Shown in pieces: positions 34,914-45,485 of a DNA stretch of 64,000 nt (position 1 is the first letter of the stretch; every line of letters starts with the position of its first letter). The notes beneath the pieces are model-generated. The model had not been told where the DNA came from and made no database searches. It saw nothing but the letters and a program-made list of their open reading frames with translations. Made by a program: the position numbers and the translations under genes. The DNA is from Cristatella mucedo (lineage: Eukaryota > Bryozoa > Phylactolaemata > Cristatellidae), in NCBI GenBank assembly GCA_009760855.2, contig WPIO01000090.1, positions 750,001-814,000 of the forward strand. The letters run 5' to 3'.

Positions 34914-35905
34914 TTTAATAATAATAATAATAGTAATTCTCTTTATAAAGCGCCCTCAGAGAACTTAATCTCTCTCTAGGCGCTTTAAATTTGCTGTAAA
35001 GTGAAATGCAATTGAATGGTAAGTAAAATCATGCTTTAAAAACAAACGAAATGAATAACACGGTTAGTGGCAGCATGCACTGTGTCAGCACGCATAAGCA
35101 CATCAAGGACGAATCACGGGGACCCACTAAATGCTGTCCTAAATAGGTGTGTTTTAGGTTTCTTTTAAATGTGGTCAGGTCAGGGGATGTTCTGACGCAG
35201 GTCGGGGGGTAGTTCCAAGCTTTGGGAGCATATGAACTTAATGCAAGGTCTCCAAAGGATTCAAGGTTTGTACAAGGTATTTCTAGACTGTTGGATTCCG
35301 AAAAGCGGGTGATACGATGCTTGGCCTGATGGGGTAGTATATCTGACAAATTGGCTGGAGCCATAGAATGAAGGGACCTAAAAGTGAGCGACAAAACCTT
35401 GAAGTCAATCCGTTGCTTGACTGGTAGCCAGTTCAGGTTGGCGAGAAGGGGAGTAATGTGGCAACCACAAAGCTCACGGCAGACAGGTCGAGCAGCCGAG
35501 TTTTCCACCACCTGCAATCGCCTGATCGCACATGCTGGTAGGCCAGTAAGCAGTGAGTTGCAGAAGTCGAGACGGGATGTCCCGAATGCATGGACCAACT
35601 TGGACGTGGTATCCTTATCTAAACAAGCCCGAATTTTAGCAATGTTATGAAGCTGAAAATGGGTGTATTTGACTGTGGAGCTGCTATGGTCATCTAACGA
35701 GAGGTAGCTTTGGAATATGACACCTAGATTCCGAGCTGATTCAACTGGAGATATGCTGTCAGAGCCAATTGTGAGATTCAGCCTTTCCAATCTCTGGATC
35801 ACACTGGGTTTACCCATAGCTAGTAAGTTAGTTTTATCATCGTTAAGTTTTAGAAAATTTGCTGCCATCCACGTACGGATGTCATCAATGCATGCAAGTA
35901 CCTTT
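34914..35905 (-). mobile_element. Young 5'-truncated L2-A LINE copy
   Basis: Reverse-complemented (AAT)n tail, intact hairpin, 3' UTR and about 840 bases of open reading frame, ending abruptly in the element interior (at about 35,905, shortly after the LACIDDI codons). Very close to the copy at 40.8-41.9 kb in both UTR and protein. The low damage suggests a recent insertion. Confidence 0.95.
35029..35868 (-). pseudogene. L2-A ORF2, C-terminal 279 codons, open
   Basis: An uninterrupted frame starting MAANFLKLNDDKTNLLAMGK and running through ARNLGVIFQSYLSLDDHSSS, KLVHAFGTSRLDFCNSLLTG, LPACAIRRLQVVENSAARPV, LNWLPVKQRIDFKVLSLTFR and YAPKAWNYPPTCVRTSPDLT. This is the post-YADD part of an L2-clade RT plus its conserved C-terminal region. 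The endonuclease and catalytic RT motifs are absent because the copy is 5'-truncated. The Met is internal, not the native start. Confidence 0.9.
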
Positions 35906-36169
35906 AGCTAGATACATCCACTAGTGTGGTGACTCCATGGGATAATAATAAATAGCTTCAGGAAAGGCAGTTCTGCTGTTGGGTTTTATCTTTTCCCTCA
36001 ATTGTATGATGTTGGAACATTTTAGCTGGAGCCCAACCTTGAGGTACAAGGTTTGAGCTAAGCTTATTTAAGCTGTATCTTTTTCGAAAGGTAAATTCGC
36101 AAGATTAATACTGTTCTGCTCCATTTACGGCTGTACCTTTCCGAACCGTGTTCATCTGTATGACATTCT
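35906..36169. other. No recognised feature
   Basis: No gene or repeat recognised. Confidence 0.45.
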
Positions 36170-36410
36170 TCATCTCTGCATCATAGTATCTCCGGCTATC
36201 TGTGTCTCCAGTGCTCTATCACTCAAGCACTCTTCTTCGATCCTAACTGCCTTTTGTCTCTCTAGCTCTCAGTCGCTTAGTCTCTCTGTCATTTTTTTCT
36301 GTTTTCTGTCTCCATTTCTCTCCACCTCTTTGTGTCACCGTATCTTCGTCGCTCTGCAGCTCTCTAAGTACGTCTTTTTGTCTTTCTGTGTTCGTTTCTC
36401 TACTTTAGAT
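36170..36410 (+). repeat. Pyrimidine-rich (CT/TCTG) low-complexity tract
   Basis: About 240 bases dominated by C and T with loose tctctctg-type periodicity. Low-complexity sequence; no coding evidence. Confidence 0.8.
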
Positions 36411-37639
36411 TTGGCTGTTCGAATGCTACTGTAAGAAGAAGCCTATAAGTACGGTTAGCGTGGCTGCATAGTACCTTTGACATATTAAGTTTCGTATGCT
36501 GAGACTTAGTGTGATCAAAACATATTTAAGCAACAAGTTTAAAATTGTGTTCTTAGTTCCCAGGTTTGGTAAGTGCTCTTGTAACTTGGCATAAACTAAT
36601 GAAGGCTCCGAATCAACTTATATTCCCGGTGTCAGCCTTGAAGCAGTTGGTTAAACGCAGTGGTGAATGTATAGCTCAAGTACTTGCACTCCATTGGTTA
36701 AACAGATTAGGGCTAGCAGTTATGCGATTCGTTACCACAGCTTTATATCCGGACAAAGCAATCAAGGTTTACTAAAGATTGTTGCACAGTTCTTGAACCA
36801 GAAGTTGAGGCTTCGCTTGATGATTATAATAGCAAGACGACTAGAGTAGTCACTTGTGTCCATTAAAATATTTTGCTGTCAAAGACGACCAGCATGTTAA
36901 ATTGCTCGTAGTTCGAACCTATTAGAAAAGTCCTCGAGATTACTTGCCTATTCGTATCTGGCAATTTACGAATAGTCAGAGATTCCAAAACCTCTAAACA
37001 CATCATTCGTACTCAACTACTTACCTGATCGATCCTGCAGGATTGCTGCTTCTTCTCTTTAATTACAAAGTGCAGTGTGATTTATCCATTCAAGGCTTCT
37101 TCTACTGATCAGGTATAAAAAACATCCCTCGATCGAAGTAAATGAATAAATTACTAGAACCCATTCATACTGACCAAGTTCCTTGCTAATAATGCCACGG
37201 AAGACAAATAGTACTTTGTAGATATGTCATCAGCTTCTGATATAGTACCTGCATTTACCTAAATGGCTTTATATAGTAACTAAATGGAAAAGCATCATAC
37301 AATTAAGAAAAAAAGCCACATGTATTTATTCTCGATTGGGCCTTACACATAAAAACGAGCCCCGAAAATTCCAGTGTGATTTAAGGGCTAATCAACCACC
37401 AGGCTGCACAAAGCTTTTGGGCGTCTAGAGTTCATCTCGAGGTAGATGATTAAGGTACTGTTTATCTGGTTGTTCAATTCCATCAGTATAGAGCATTAGA
37501 TTGCAGTCGTTGATAGCCTCATCCTAAGCATTGCCATCTCTTCATTTGCAATGCATTGACTTAAATTAGTTGCACGGCGATAGGAACTCTAGTACATTAG
37601 TACATATGGGAATACAATTCGATGAATTATCGATGGATG
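36411..37639. other. Mostly unrecognised; one weak ORF
   Basis: At 36,556-36,775 an open frame (SALVTWHKLMKAPNQLIFPV) follows a possible acceptor, ttcttagttcccag. A downstream GT donor is not convincing, and there is no family match. I do not call it a gene. The rest is AT-rich. Confidence 0.3.
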
Positions 37640-37950
37640 TCATACCTAGGACCGCCACAGCTTGGCTACCCCCTACCTAGCATGACCAGCCTCAGCTTCG
37701 TCGTGCTCTCAGGTTCTATATGGAATATAAATTAGCTGGTCACTTTGTCCACTTAAAGACCACTGGTGCCAGAAGCTGAAGCTCTGCACGTCCTATCACA
37801 TCAAACCCTCTCCCACGAGTCTTGTGCAATGATAATTATTCTTCAGCTGCATACAGTGGCACATCTTTTCCAGTGGTCCTGAAATTATTCTTCCCAAACA
37901 CTTACTACAATTACTACAGCTACTTTTGGGTTCGTTGACACAGTAACTTA
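37640..37950 (+). mobile_element. LINE-B fragment
   Basis: 'accgccacagcttggctacc', ccagcctcagcttcgtcgtg, ctctcaggttctatatgg, 'aataaattagctgg' and gtggcacatcttttccagtg follow the LINE-B frame around GLAPSYQAELL ... SCVDYKLA (26,850-27,060). Frame broken. Confidence 0.8.
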
Positions 37951-37986
37951 TGTTACTTATAAGGGATCACTGCTCCTATCTTTCCT

Positions 37987-37991
37987 ATTGA

Positions 37992-38045
<54 letters not shown>

Positions 38046-38050
38046 TCAAT
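37987..38050. repeat. 64-bp perfect palindrome, (AT)n core
   Basis: attgatgc, then (AT)n, then gcatcaat: the whole 64 bases read the same on both strands. It can extrude as a cruciform. The non-AT arms (8 bp each side) make this more than a plain microsatellite. Confidence 0.95.
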
Positions 38051-38773
38051 ATGGTATATAGGGATACCGAGGATGAACTTGGGGTCTAAAGGTAAACGTT
38101 TTAATTTTCGCAATGGACCTGCTACAAGAAACTGCATCGGCATGTTGGGACTAGGCGTGGAAAGTCTTCAACAATAGTTCAGTAGAGACTGCCTATTGCT
38201 TAATTCCTCCAGGTGGTGACCCTTAAGATGTAGCACTCGAAGTAAGCCTAAACGGATTTATATTTAAGGCGCTCCAACAGGATGTTCCACTGATTTACGT
38301 GAGAACATCCGTTGGTCCCAACCAGGTCAAGCAGCGAGAAAGCGACCTTTACTTGTGGAAGTGGTATTTACTATACGTATAACGTGAATTAGCGGAGCCA
38401 CTCCACAGGCAGTGCAATTTAAATGATTCGCATGTTTTTTGTTAGTATTACTTAAAAACATAGTCCTCATTTAGTTTGGCTCTGATCACAAATTTGGTTG
38501 ATTCCTTGAGTGCCAATTATAATAACTCAAGCGAAGCCTGAAGACAAAGGTTTTCTTTCAAATTACACTGACAATAATGTGGGCAAGCAATGCTTGAGCA
38601 TAGTCAACAAATTCTATTGCCTAACATTTGTGTGGGAGCAGCAGTACCATGGGTCGGCTTTCGTCATGTTGCAATGCCTCTCTGGGAACTGCTTAGTCAA
38701 CAATCGGACATAGAGGGTACTTAAAGTGTTGACGAACCTAGTTGGTTCCTGACACCAGAAGCCCATCTAATTG
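38051..38773. other. No recognised feature
   Basis: No gene or repeat recognised; the ORF at 38,510-38,713 has no motif. Confidence 0.5.
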
Positions 38774-39310
38774 AGACTAGTAATAATAATAATACTAGTA
38801 ATATAAATTCATTGGACAAAGCGCCTTCTAAGAACTTAATCTTTTTCTAAGCGACTTAAATATGTTGCAATATAAATACGATTGAATGGTTAGTGCTAAC
38901 ATGCTTAATAAAAAACAAGAACAACATGGCTAGGGTGATGGGTGCCGAGTCTGAATAAAATAGTGGTGAGTTGCAGCATGCACAGGTTTAGTCTACATGA
39001 TCATATAATGACTAAGTAACATGGACCTAATAAAGACTGTAAGATTGTTTGTGTGTTCTAGCTTAATTTTAAATGTGGTAAAGTCAGGAGATGTCCTCAG
39101 GCGAGTCGCTAATGGGTTCAGGGCTTTGGGAGCATACCCACTACAGGCATTGTCTCTAAAGAATTATAGGTAGATTTGTACGATTAATAAGTAAACAATC
39201 GAATTCCGAAAAGCATGTGGTACGATGCTCAGCATGGTGGGGCAGTGCATTTGATAATAATACCAAAGCTAAATAATACAGGGATACAGAAGTAATTAAG
39301 TTATGGTAAA
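38774..39310 (-). mobile_element. L2-A LINE copy, 3' end
   Basis: Tail (aataataataatactag), aaagcgccttctaagaac, worn hairpin, 3' UTR (gctagggtgatgggtgcc), 'ttttaaatgtggtaaagtca', 'ggttcagggctttgggagca', tgtggtacgatgctcagc. Moderately diverged; 5'-truncated. Confidence 0.88.
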
Positions 39311-39654
39311 ACTTTTAAAGGAGCTGGGGAAAATCACAGAGGCAAAATACTAGTGGGACATTGTCCCATAATTGTGATTCAGATCGAAGGGTACTCGATA
39401 TTCCTTAGACTAAATATCTAAAATATGTTGGTTCAAAGATATTTTAAAATTCAAAAGCACGGCTTCACTGAGAAAACGCCTGAGTCTTACAGTTTTATCA
39501 AAACAGAGTCCCTAAGAGTTGTAGTTAGGCAGCTATCGTGCATAATATCTTAGCAGTGAAGCTTTGCCGTGTGTGACTTTTCAACCCGTCGGCTATTCGG
39601 TGTGATAACTCAGGCAAGCCTAAAGTAGGATACATTTCTCCATCACTTTGAGAT
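39311..39654. other. No recognised feature
   Basis: About 340 bases with no gene or repeat recognised. Confidence 0.45.
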
Positions 39655-39871
39655 TTGTAGGAGGTATAGGTACAGAGTTAGATTAGGGGTACAGTACTCG
39701 GCCTGGTGGTGCAATAGATCTGATAGTCAGGCTGGAGCTGAGGAATGAAGGGATGTACAAGTGATCCACAAAACAGTGAAGTTTATCCATTGCTTGACTG
39801 GTAGCCATTGCAAATCGGCGAGAAGAGGTGTGATGTAGCAACTGAAACAGTCACAACAGACAACCCAAGCT
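39655..39871 (-). mobile_element. L2-A LINE copy interrupted by another (left part)
   Basis: Minus-strand RT C-terminal segment: 'ggtacagtactcggcctggt', aatagatctgatagtcaggc, 'tgcttgactggtagccattg', gatgtagcaactgaaacagt, cagacaacccaagctc. It stops where the plus-strand copy begins and resumes at about 40,418. Confidence 0.85.
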
Positions 39872-40417
39872 CTTCTCACCGACTTGCTACCAGTAATGCA
39901 ACGGATCGCCTTTAATGTTTCGTGGCTCGCTTTTAGGTCCCTTCATTCTTGGGCTCCAGCTTATGTACTAGATCTAATTCCCATGGGCCCACCATCGCAC
40001 TACCCACTTTTTGGAATCTAATTTTTACAATAACTCGTAGAATTGTCGAACCCTTCGGAGATCGAGCATGTCGCTTGTATGCTCCCAAAGCCCGGAACTC
40101 ACTCCTGACTAATGGCGTGGCATGGTCTGACGGCGACAATTAAAAGGTACTTAAAAATGCTGTTTATTTATGACTGCATTTAGTGGGTTCCTGTGATTCG
40201 TTCTTTATGTGATTATACTTGCTGACACTGGGGATGCTGCAACTAACTACACTTGCATGCTCAATCTGTGCATTACACTGCTATCCATGTCGTTCATATT
40301 GTTTAACAAGCACGATGCAACTGACCATACGATCGTGTTTCGTTTTCATCAAATTTAAGAGCCTAGAAAGAGATTGAGTTCTCTTGGGACCCTTATCGAG
40401 TGTATTTTTAATATTAT
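39872..40417 (+). mobile_element. L2-A LINE copy inserted in an opposite-strand copy
   Basis: Plus-strand, 5'-truncated: cttctcaccgacttgctacc, 'cttttaggtcccttcattct', 'ttagtgggttcctgtgattc', 3' UTR, hairpin (gagcctagaaagagattgag / ttctcttgggacccttatc) and the short tail aatattatta. About 545 bases, frame broken. Confidence 0.88.
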
Positions 40418-40590
40418 TAGCAGGGGAGTTTTTCGCCAGCTGTAAGTGAGTGATTGCACATGCTGATAGGCTAGCCAGCAGTGATTTACACAAATCAAGA
40501 CTAGATGTCACAAAGGCACGGACCTAGTTAGATGGGTCATCCTTATTAAAACCAACACGATAATATATCACATGCTTACATGTTACGATT
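40418..40590 (-). mobile_element. L2-A LINE copy interrupted by another (right part)
   Basis: Continues from 39,871: 'gagtttttcgccagctgtaa', gattgcacatgctgatagg, agactagatgtcacaaagg, agatgggtcatccttatta. Order and strand match, so the two parts were one element. Confidence 0.8.
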
Positions 40591-40808
40591 GAGGTACTCG
40601 GGTGGAATCCTGCAGCAATGCATCGCTTAGGGGAAACTCGAAGGGCTGTTAATGGCAGTTTTTTACGTCTACAGCTATTAAAATGTAGCTTTTGAGTCGA
40701 TTAATAGCATTTGGTTAATAATGGCTCCTAAAGGAAGGTGATCAAATGTCAGGTAATTCATGTTATATATTTCCGTCTGGAACTAAAAAAATCACAAAGT
40801 CTATTTAG

Positions 40809-41651
40809 GTGTTAACCAGAAGCGTTTTCCATCCTTCGAGCACGTCAAATTCTCTCAACTCACTTGCTGCATGCATTGATGACATCCGATCATGGATAGC
40901 AGCAAATTTTCTAAAACTAAACGATGATAAAACTAACTTACTAGTTATGGGCAAACCTAGTGTTATTCAGATATTGGAAAGGCTGACTTTCAAAATTGGC
41001 TCTGCCAGCATATCTCCAGTTGCATCAGCTCGAAATCTAGGTGTCATATTCCAAAGCGACCTCTCGTTAGACGACCACATCAGCTCCACAGTCAAATCAG
41101 CCTATTTTCAGCTTCATAACATTGCTAAAATTAGGGCTTGTTTAGATAAGGATACCACGTCCAAGTTGGTCCATGCATTCGTGACATCTCGTCTCGACTT
41201 CTGCAACTCACTGCTTACTGGCCTACCAGCATGTGCGATCAGGCGATTGCAGCTGGTGCAAAACTCTGCAGCTAGGCTTGTCTGTCGTGAGCGTCGCAGT
41301 TGCCACATTCCTCCACTTCTCGCCGACCTGCACTGGCTACCAGTCAAGCAACGGATTGACTTCGAGGTTTTGTCGCTCACTTTTAGGTCCCTTCATTCTA
41401 TGGCTCCAGCCTATCTTTCAGATATACTACCCCATCAGGCAAAGCATCGTACCACTCGCTTTTCGGAATCCAACAGTCTAGAAATACCTCGTACAAACCT
41501 TAAATCCTTTGGAAACCGTGCATTTAGCTCGTATGCTCCCACAGCCTGGAACTTCCTCCCGACCTGCATCAGAACATCCCCTGACCTGACCACATTTAAA
41601 AGAAACTTAAAAACATACCTATTTAGGACAGCATTTAGTGGGTCCTTGTGA
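40809..41651 (+). pseudogene. L2-A ORF2, C-terminal ~270 codons, open
   Basis: An uninterrupted frame; key segments LAACIDDIRSWIAANFLKLN, SARNLGVIFQSDLSLDDHIS, FVTSRLDFCNSLLTGLPACA, IRRLQLVQNSAARLVCRERR, LHWLPVKQRIDFEVLSLTFR, APAYLSDILPHQAKHRTTRF, DLTTFKRNLKTYLFRTAFSG. This is the end of an L2-clade LINE polyprotein: RT thumb and C-terminal region. The first few residues come from flanking DNA, not the element. The copy lacks the endonuclease and catalytic core, so it cannot act alone. Confidence 0.92.
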
Positions 41652-41816
41652 TTCGTCCTCGATGTGCTTATGCGTGCTGACACTGTTCATGCTGCCACTA
41701 ACCACATTTGCATGCTGACCCAGTGCATGTAACCCCTAACCATGTTATTCATTTTGTTTGTTTTTCAAGCATGATTTTACTTACTATTCTATTGCGTATC
41801 ATTTTGCAGCAAATGT

Positions 41817-41856
41817 AAAGCGCCTAGAAAGAGATTAAGTTCTCTGAGGGCGCTTT
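41817..41856 (+). promoter_or_regulatory. 3'-terminal RNA hairpin of L2-A (probable RT recognition site)
   Basis: Two coaxial stems: 41,817-41,824 with 41,849-41,856 (AAAGCGCC/GGCGCTTT), and 41,830-41,834 with 41,841-41,845 (AGAGA/TCTCT), loop TTAAGT. The same fold recurs at the end of most L2-A copies and of SINE-A. In L2-clade LINEs such as eel UnaL2, a 3' stem-loop is known to be what the RT recognises; here that role is inferred. Confidence 0.8.
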
Positions 41857-41897
41857 ATCAAGTGCAATATTATTATTATTATTATTATTATTATCCA

Positions 41898-42395
41898 TCG
41901 CTCACTCCCAACATAAAGAGCTAATTTAGTAGCCCATCAAATATGTATTAAACAGCTCAGAGAAAGGGTAAAGTTGAGCTAAGTCAGAAAAGCAGTTGAT
42001 GTAGTGAGTAGCGTGGCAATAGGATTTGAGGACGGCTGATAAGACGTGTCATTATCGGATGCCAGAGAGTATTAGCCTGGTGTGGGTTCACGACTTCATC
42101 GAGTGGTTAAATACTGGAGTTATTTGTTACAGCTAACAATACATGCAAACATATACTATTTACATCCCGATTCACTTCTAGGGTGCCAATTAACTCGCCT
42201 GGGCACTACAAGCAGTGTAATACAATGGCCCTATTTCAAAGCTGGACTCTGGATTATTGACGTGATCTAACAAAGATCGTCTAATGAATATCAGAAATAT
42301 GGGACACCTTGGGGCTTGAGACTGATTGCGGTCCTTTTAAGGTTTAAGCTCTTCCTCCTGCTAATCATAGTATTTCACTTCTATGACTATTCACT
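41898..42395. other. No recognised feature
   Basis: No gene or repeat recognised between two plus-strand L2-A copies. Confidence 0.45.
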
Positions 42396-43440
42396 AGTAT
42401 GTCACTCATTTGTACCTTCTCTGCTAGTCCTCCAATTCCTCGAGCAGCCGATGTTCTCTGTATTTTCCTACTGCTTGTATAAGTGACATCCATGCGTGAA
42501 TTGCACAAATTATGCCTACATGAAAGGATGATAATACCAACGTACTCGCTATGGACGAACAAAATTGGAATTGGCACCTGAAAAAGGCTCTCCCTCACAA
42601 TCATTCCAATCGGCATAGCTCCTATTGAATCCACACAAAAACTGAGTCCTGTTCCAAAGTAAGCTTTTTTAGTCAACATCAGCTTCTCAGTCGTATCAGT
42701 CTGCTTTCAGCACGATAACCCTGCTAGAATTTGGGCTCATTTAGACAGGGATATAAAAGCTACTCGACCAATTTTTAAGTGATCCTCCGTCTTGACTTCT
42801 GTAAATCACAGCCTGCTGGCCTACTAGCCTATACAATGAGCGTCGTACAGCTGGTCCAGAAATCCTCAGCAAGGCTTGCCAGTCTCTAGCTTCCCAGTCA
42901 CTCGGTTACACGACTTCTTGCCGATCTATACTGGCTTCCAGTCAATCAAGGCATCGACTTCGAGGTTTCGTCACTCAGTTTTAGATCTCTTCAATATTTG
43001 GCTCCAGCCTCCGCATGATACATTGGCTCCACCAATCTGATCAGCTTGTCTTCTACTTTTCAAAATATGACAGTTTACCTGTATAGTTGTTAACTAGAAA
43101 TGTTTTGGGTACCGTGCCTTAAGTTTGCATGTCAGAAAAATCTATAACTAATTACCAACTTTAGTCACGACAGCTCCTGATTTAGGCACATTGAAAAAAA
43201 GGCAAACTCACTGGTTAATCGAAGTATTTATAGTATTTCTGTGATTCGAAATTGTGTGCTTATGGACATTCACACTATGCCTGCTAGAACTGAGCATAAT
43301 TACAAACTGACTTGTGGGAATAACCAGTAACTATACTTTTCTCGTTTGCATGGAGCATGGTGAGACTAACCATTTGATCGTGCATTCTTTTTCGAAAAAT
43401 CCAGTGCACTGAGAAACACATTATAACGACTATTCACAAT
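42396..43440 (+). mobile_element. Degenerate L2-A LINE copy, 3' half
   Basis: The stretch 'tttgtaccttctctgctag' to 'cctgttccaaagtaagc', then the RT C-terminus (tcttgacttctgtaaatcac; 'ctggcttccagtcaatcaag'), 'ttcaaaatatgacagtttac' and the 3' UTR to about 43,430. The minus-strand ORF 42,365-42,679 is antisense to this copy. Tail lost. Confidence 0.8.
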
Positions 43441-43451
43441 AGCAATCTCCT

Positions 43452-43735
43452 TTAATGTACACATTGAGGTGTGGCAAAGGATTGATGGATGGCATTTTTA
43501 GAGGGATACTGAAATCGTATGCAGTCCCTCATTTTCTCTATCCTATTGACAGAGAAAGTGCACAAGCAATTCTCTGGATCGTCAGAATGGTTATTTGGTA
43601 AAGTTCGGACGTCGGAGTTCTTGACGATGTGGTCGATCGTTGACATCAGCTTTGTTTTGTTGCTCATCTGTGACGACAATGTTTTTATTGCTGGCAACCA
43701 TGGCTTTTTATAGGATAGATTATTAAGATCTTCTT
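43452..43735 (-). mobile_element. L2-type LINE fragment, endonuclease-RT linker
   Basis: The minus-strand frame reads KLMSTIDHIVKNSDVRTLPN, with NRIEKMRDCI further on. It aligns with KLLMSTINHLLNRSQISSLF and QKIDEIRESI in the copy at 55.4 kb, the linker between endonuclease and RT. Diverged enough that it could belong to a sister subfamily. Confidence 0.65.
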
Positions 43736-43996
43736 AGGCAGAGACAACTACTCTCCTGCTGCCCACTATGGCTCATTGTTTTCAGCGATTCTGAGCTGCT
43801 ACTTCCATTCTACTCACTACCTCAACTGCTCTTCTGACTCCGCTATGCTTCCCACCTTCTCTTTGTTGCTTGAGATGAAGTCTGTTGGCTACTGACTGCA
43901 TACCAAAATCCGCTTGGGCTGTAAGTGATCCATTCATAACTCTCCTGCATTAACAGTATCTAAATTTTATGACTTTGTGGAGTTACAGACGGAGAT
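43736..43996 (+). mobile_element. LINE-B 3' end
   Basis: 'actactctcctgctgcccac', 'cagcgattctgagctgctac', 'tcactacctcaactgctctt', ccttctctttgttgcttgag, caaaatccgcttgggctg, ending in tttgtggagttacagacgga and gatac. Very similar to 27,020-27,270 apart from stops; a fairly recent copy. Confidence 0.88.
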
Positions 43997-44085
43997 ACGT
44001 GACATTACAACGCAAACAGTAGTTATAGTATGCCAGACTAAGGACAGTAGGCCTGATTTTTTGTGGGCCACCAGTTGTATAAACA

Positions 44086-44200
44086 TGCTGCCGCCATGGA
44101 ATACCCAGCAGCCCGAAGTGATTAGCGTTTATATGTTCACTGACAAATTACTTTTAATGCACTATGGTCAATCGACGCACTGATGAGCTTTCAACATGTC
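44086..44200 (-). mobile_element. L2-A LINE 5' end fragment
   Basis: tacccagcagcccgaagtga, ttagcgtttatatgttc and 'gcactatggtcaatcgacg' match the 5' UTR and start region of the copy ending near 57,000. On the minus strand an ATG (in CCATGGCGGCAGC) sits where that copy has ACG, supporting this as the family's start site. Confidence 0.7.
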
Positions 44201-44388
44201 TTCCTTGCATCGAGATCCATGAACTGTGATTGCGGGAACTTGAGTTTTAAGAAGAATTTGCAAAGCTCGGCCACTCCTTAGTGAGCCTAGTCAAAATTAG
44301 TCCTTAGTGAGTCTAGTCAATTAGTCACATTAGCTATAACCATGCTTTGCAATTAACGCTTAGCTATTGCATTTAAAAGACATTCAAA

Positions 44389-44806
44389 TAATAATAATAA
44401 TGTACTTGATAAAGCACTCTCAGAGAACTTAATGTCTCTCTAGGCACTTTACATTTGCTGCAAAGGAAAATGCAATTGAAAGGTAAGTAAAATCGTGCTT
44501 GAAAAACAAACAAAATGAATAACATGGTTAGGGGTTACATGCACGGGTCAGCATGCAAATGTGGTTAGTGGCAGCATGCACAATGTCAGCACGCATAAGC
44601 ACGTGAAGGACGAATCGCAGGGACCCACTGAATGCTGTCCTAAATAGGTGTTTTTAAGTTCCTTTTAAATGTGGTCAGGTCGGGGGATGTTCTGAGGCAG
44701 TTCGGGAAGGAGTTCCAGGCTTTGGGAGCATACGAACTAAATGCACGGTCTCCAAAGGATGTAAGGTTTGTACGAGGTATTTCTAGACTGTTGGATTCCA
44801 AAAGCA
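44389..44806 (-). mobile_element. 5'-truncated L2-A LINE copy
   Basis: Reverse-complemented (AAT)n tail, 'gtacttgataaagcactctc', hairpin, 3' UTR (ggggttacatgcacgggtca), 'ggacccactgaatgctgtcc', 'gagttccaggctttgggagc', ending at 'gttggattccaaaagc'. Low divergence. Confidence 0.93.
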
Positions 44807-45385
44807 ATATTTTATTTCAGGTGCTAAGATCCGTCAATTATGCATTAAGGAAAGAAGAGCGCCGAGGAACTGTATCGGCGGCTGAGGTACCCAGTGTAAT
44901 CCTGGTGCTTTGGTTTGAGGTCTAAACTGAATGGGTCTCTTTCGGATTCCTAAAATCATCTCGAACCGCTCAGCACACCTGACTTCAAGCGTCCCTGCGA
45001 ATACCTCTAACTTCCTGTGTCATCAGGCGTATTATAACTCGGGCAGCTCAAATTAAATAATATCGTTGGAATCCTTGCTCGATCTGCATAAACTGAAAGA
45101 AACAAGCTAATGTTTTCTGAAAAAGGTCTAGATCCCTTCGCCTCAACTGAAACTTAACTAAAACTCAGTAAACTTCCCGACCTTTCAAGACATTGCCCAG
45201 GTCGATTTCATTACGAATGTGCTTTTAAGACATATCTAAGCAGCATCACCTGTCACAGAGCGACTTATTCTGAACAAGAAGGACATGGCTGTTGTCAGGC
45301 ATGTAACTACGTATAGCTGCTACTTGAATCACCCTCATGTTGAATTATGGACTGAGGAGTTCCTGGAGTTGCATTCCGACAGGGA
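44807..45385. other. No recognised feature
   Basis: About 580 bases with no gene or repeat recognised. Confidence 0.45.
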
Positions 45386-45485
45386 GTAAGCTAACCAATC
45401 ACACGGTACCTCCCACATAACTTTTAGGCAACACGTTTTTCTGAATATGCTTAATCATTTTAACCCGCATTCTCGTCATTGTATC
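45386..45485. repeat. Unclassified repeat X, left part of a split copy
   Basis: gctaaccaatcacacggtac, ctcccacataacttttaggc, aatatgcttaatcattttaa and cccgcattctcgtcat match 61,128-61,218 at high similarity. The repeat then breaks off and an L2-A copy begins. The remainder resumes after 47,311. Confidence 0.75.

Larger units (their letters stand above)
40805..41897 (+). mobile_element. Young 5'-truncated L2-A LINE copy (reference 3' end)
   Basis: From 'ttttccatccttcgagcacg' through an open frame, the 3' UTR (catgctgccactaaccacat; agcatgattttacttac), the hairpin at 41,817-41,856 and a clean (ATT)n tail. Least damaged copy of the 3' half in the window. The hairpin has an 8-bp outer stem (AAAGCGCC/GGCGCTTT) and a 5-bp inner stem (AGAGA/TCTCT) with a 6-base loop. 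Confidence 0.96.

Noticed and set aside
36170..36410. Polypyrimidine tract as a splice or promoter signal
   Set aside because: 240 bases of low-complexity sequence with no adjoining exon evidence.
36556..36775. Possible exon (SALVTWHKLMKAPNQLIFPV)
   Set aside because: The acceptor-like site is fair but there is no convincing donor, no homology and no partner exon.
41114..41380. 88-codon minus ORF inside the young L2-A copy (and the similar plus ORF at 35,384-35,650)
   Set aside because: Both are the antisense shadow of the same conserved L2-A coding segment; their resemblance to each other reflects the LINE, not a gene.
42365..42679. 104-codon minus ORF
   Set aside because: It overlaps a decayed plus-strand L2-A copy, whose order of anchors explains the sequence.
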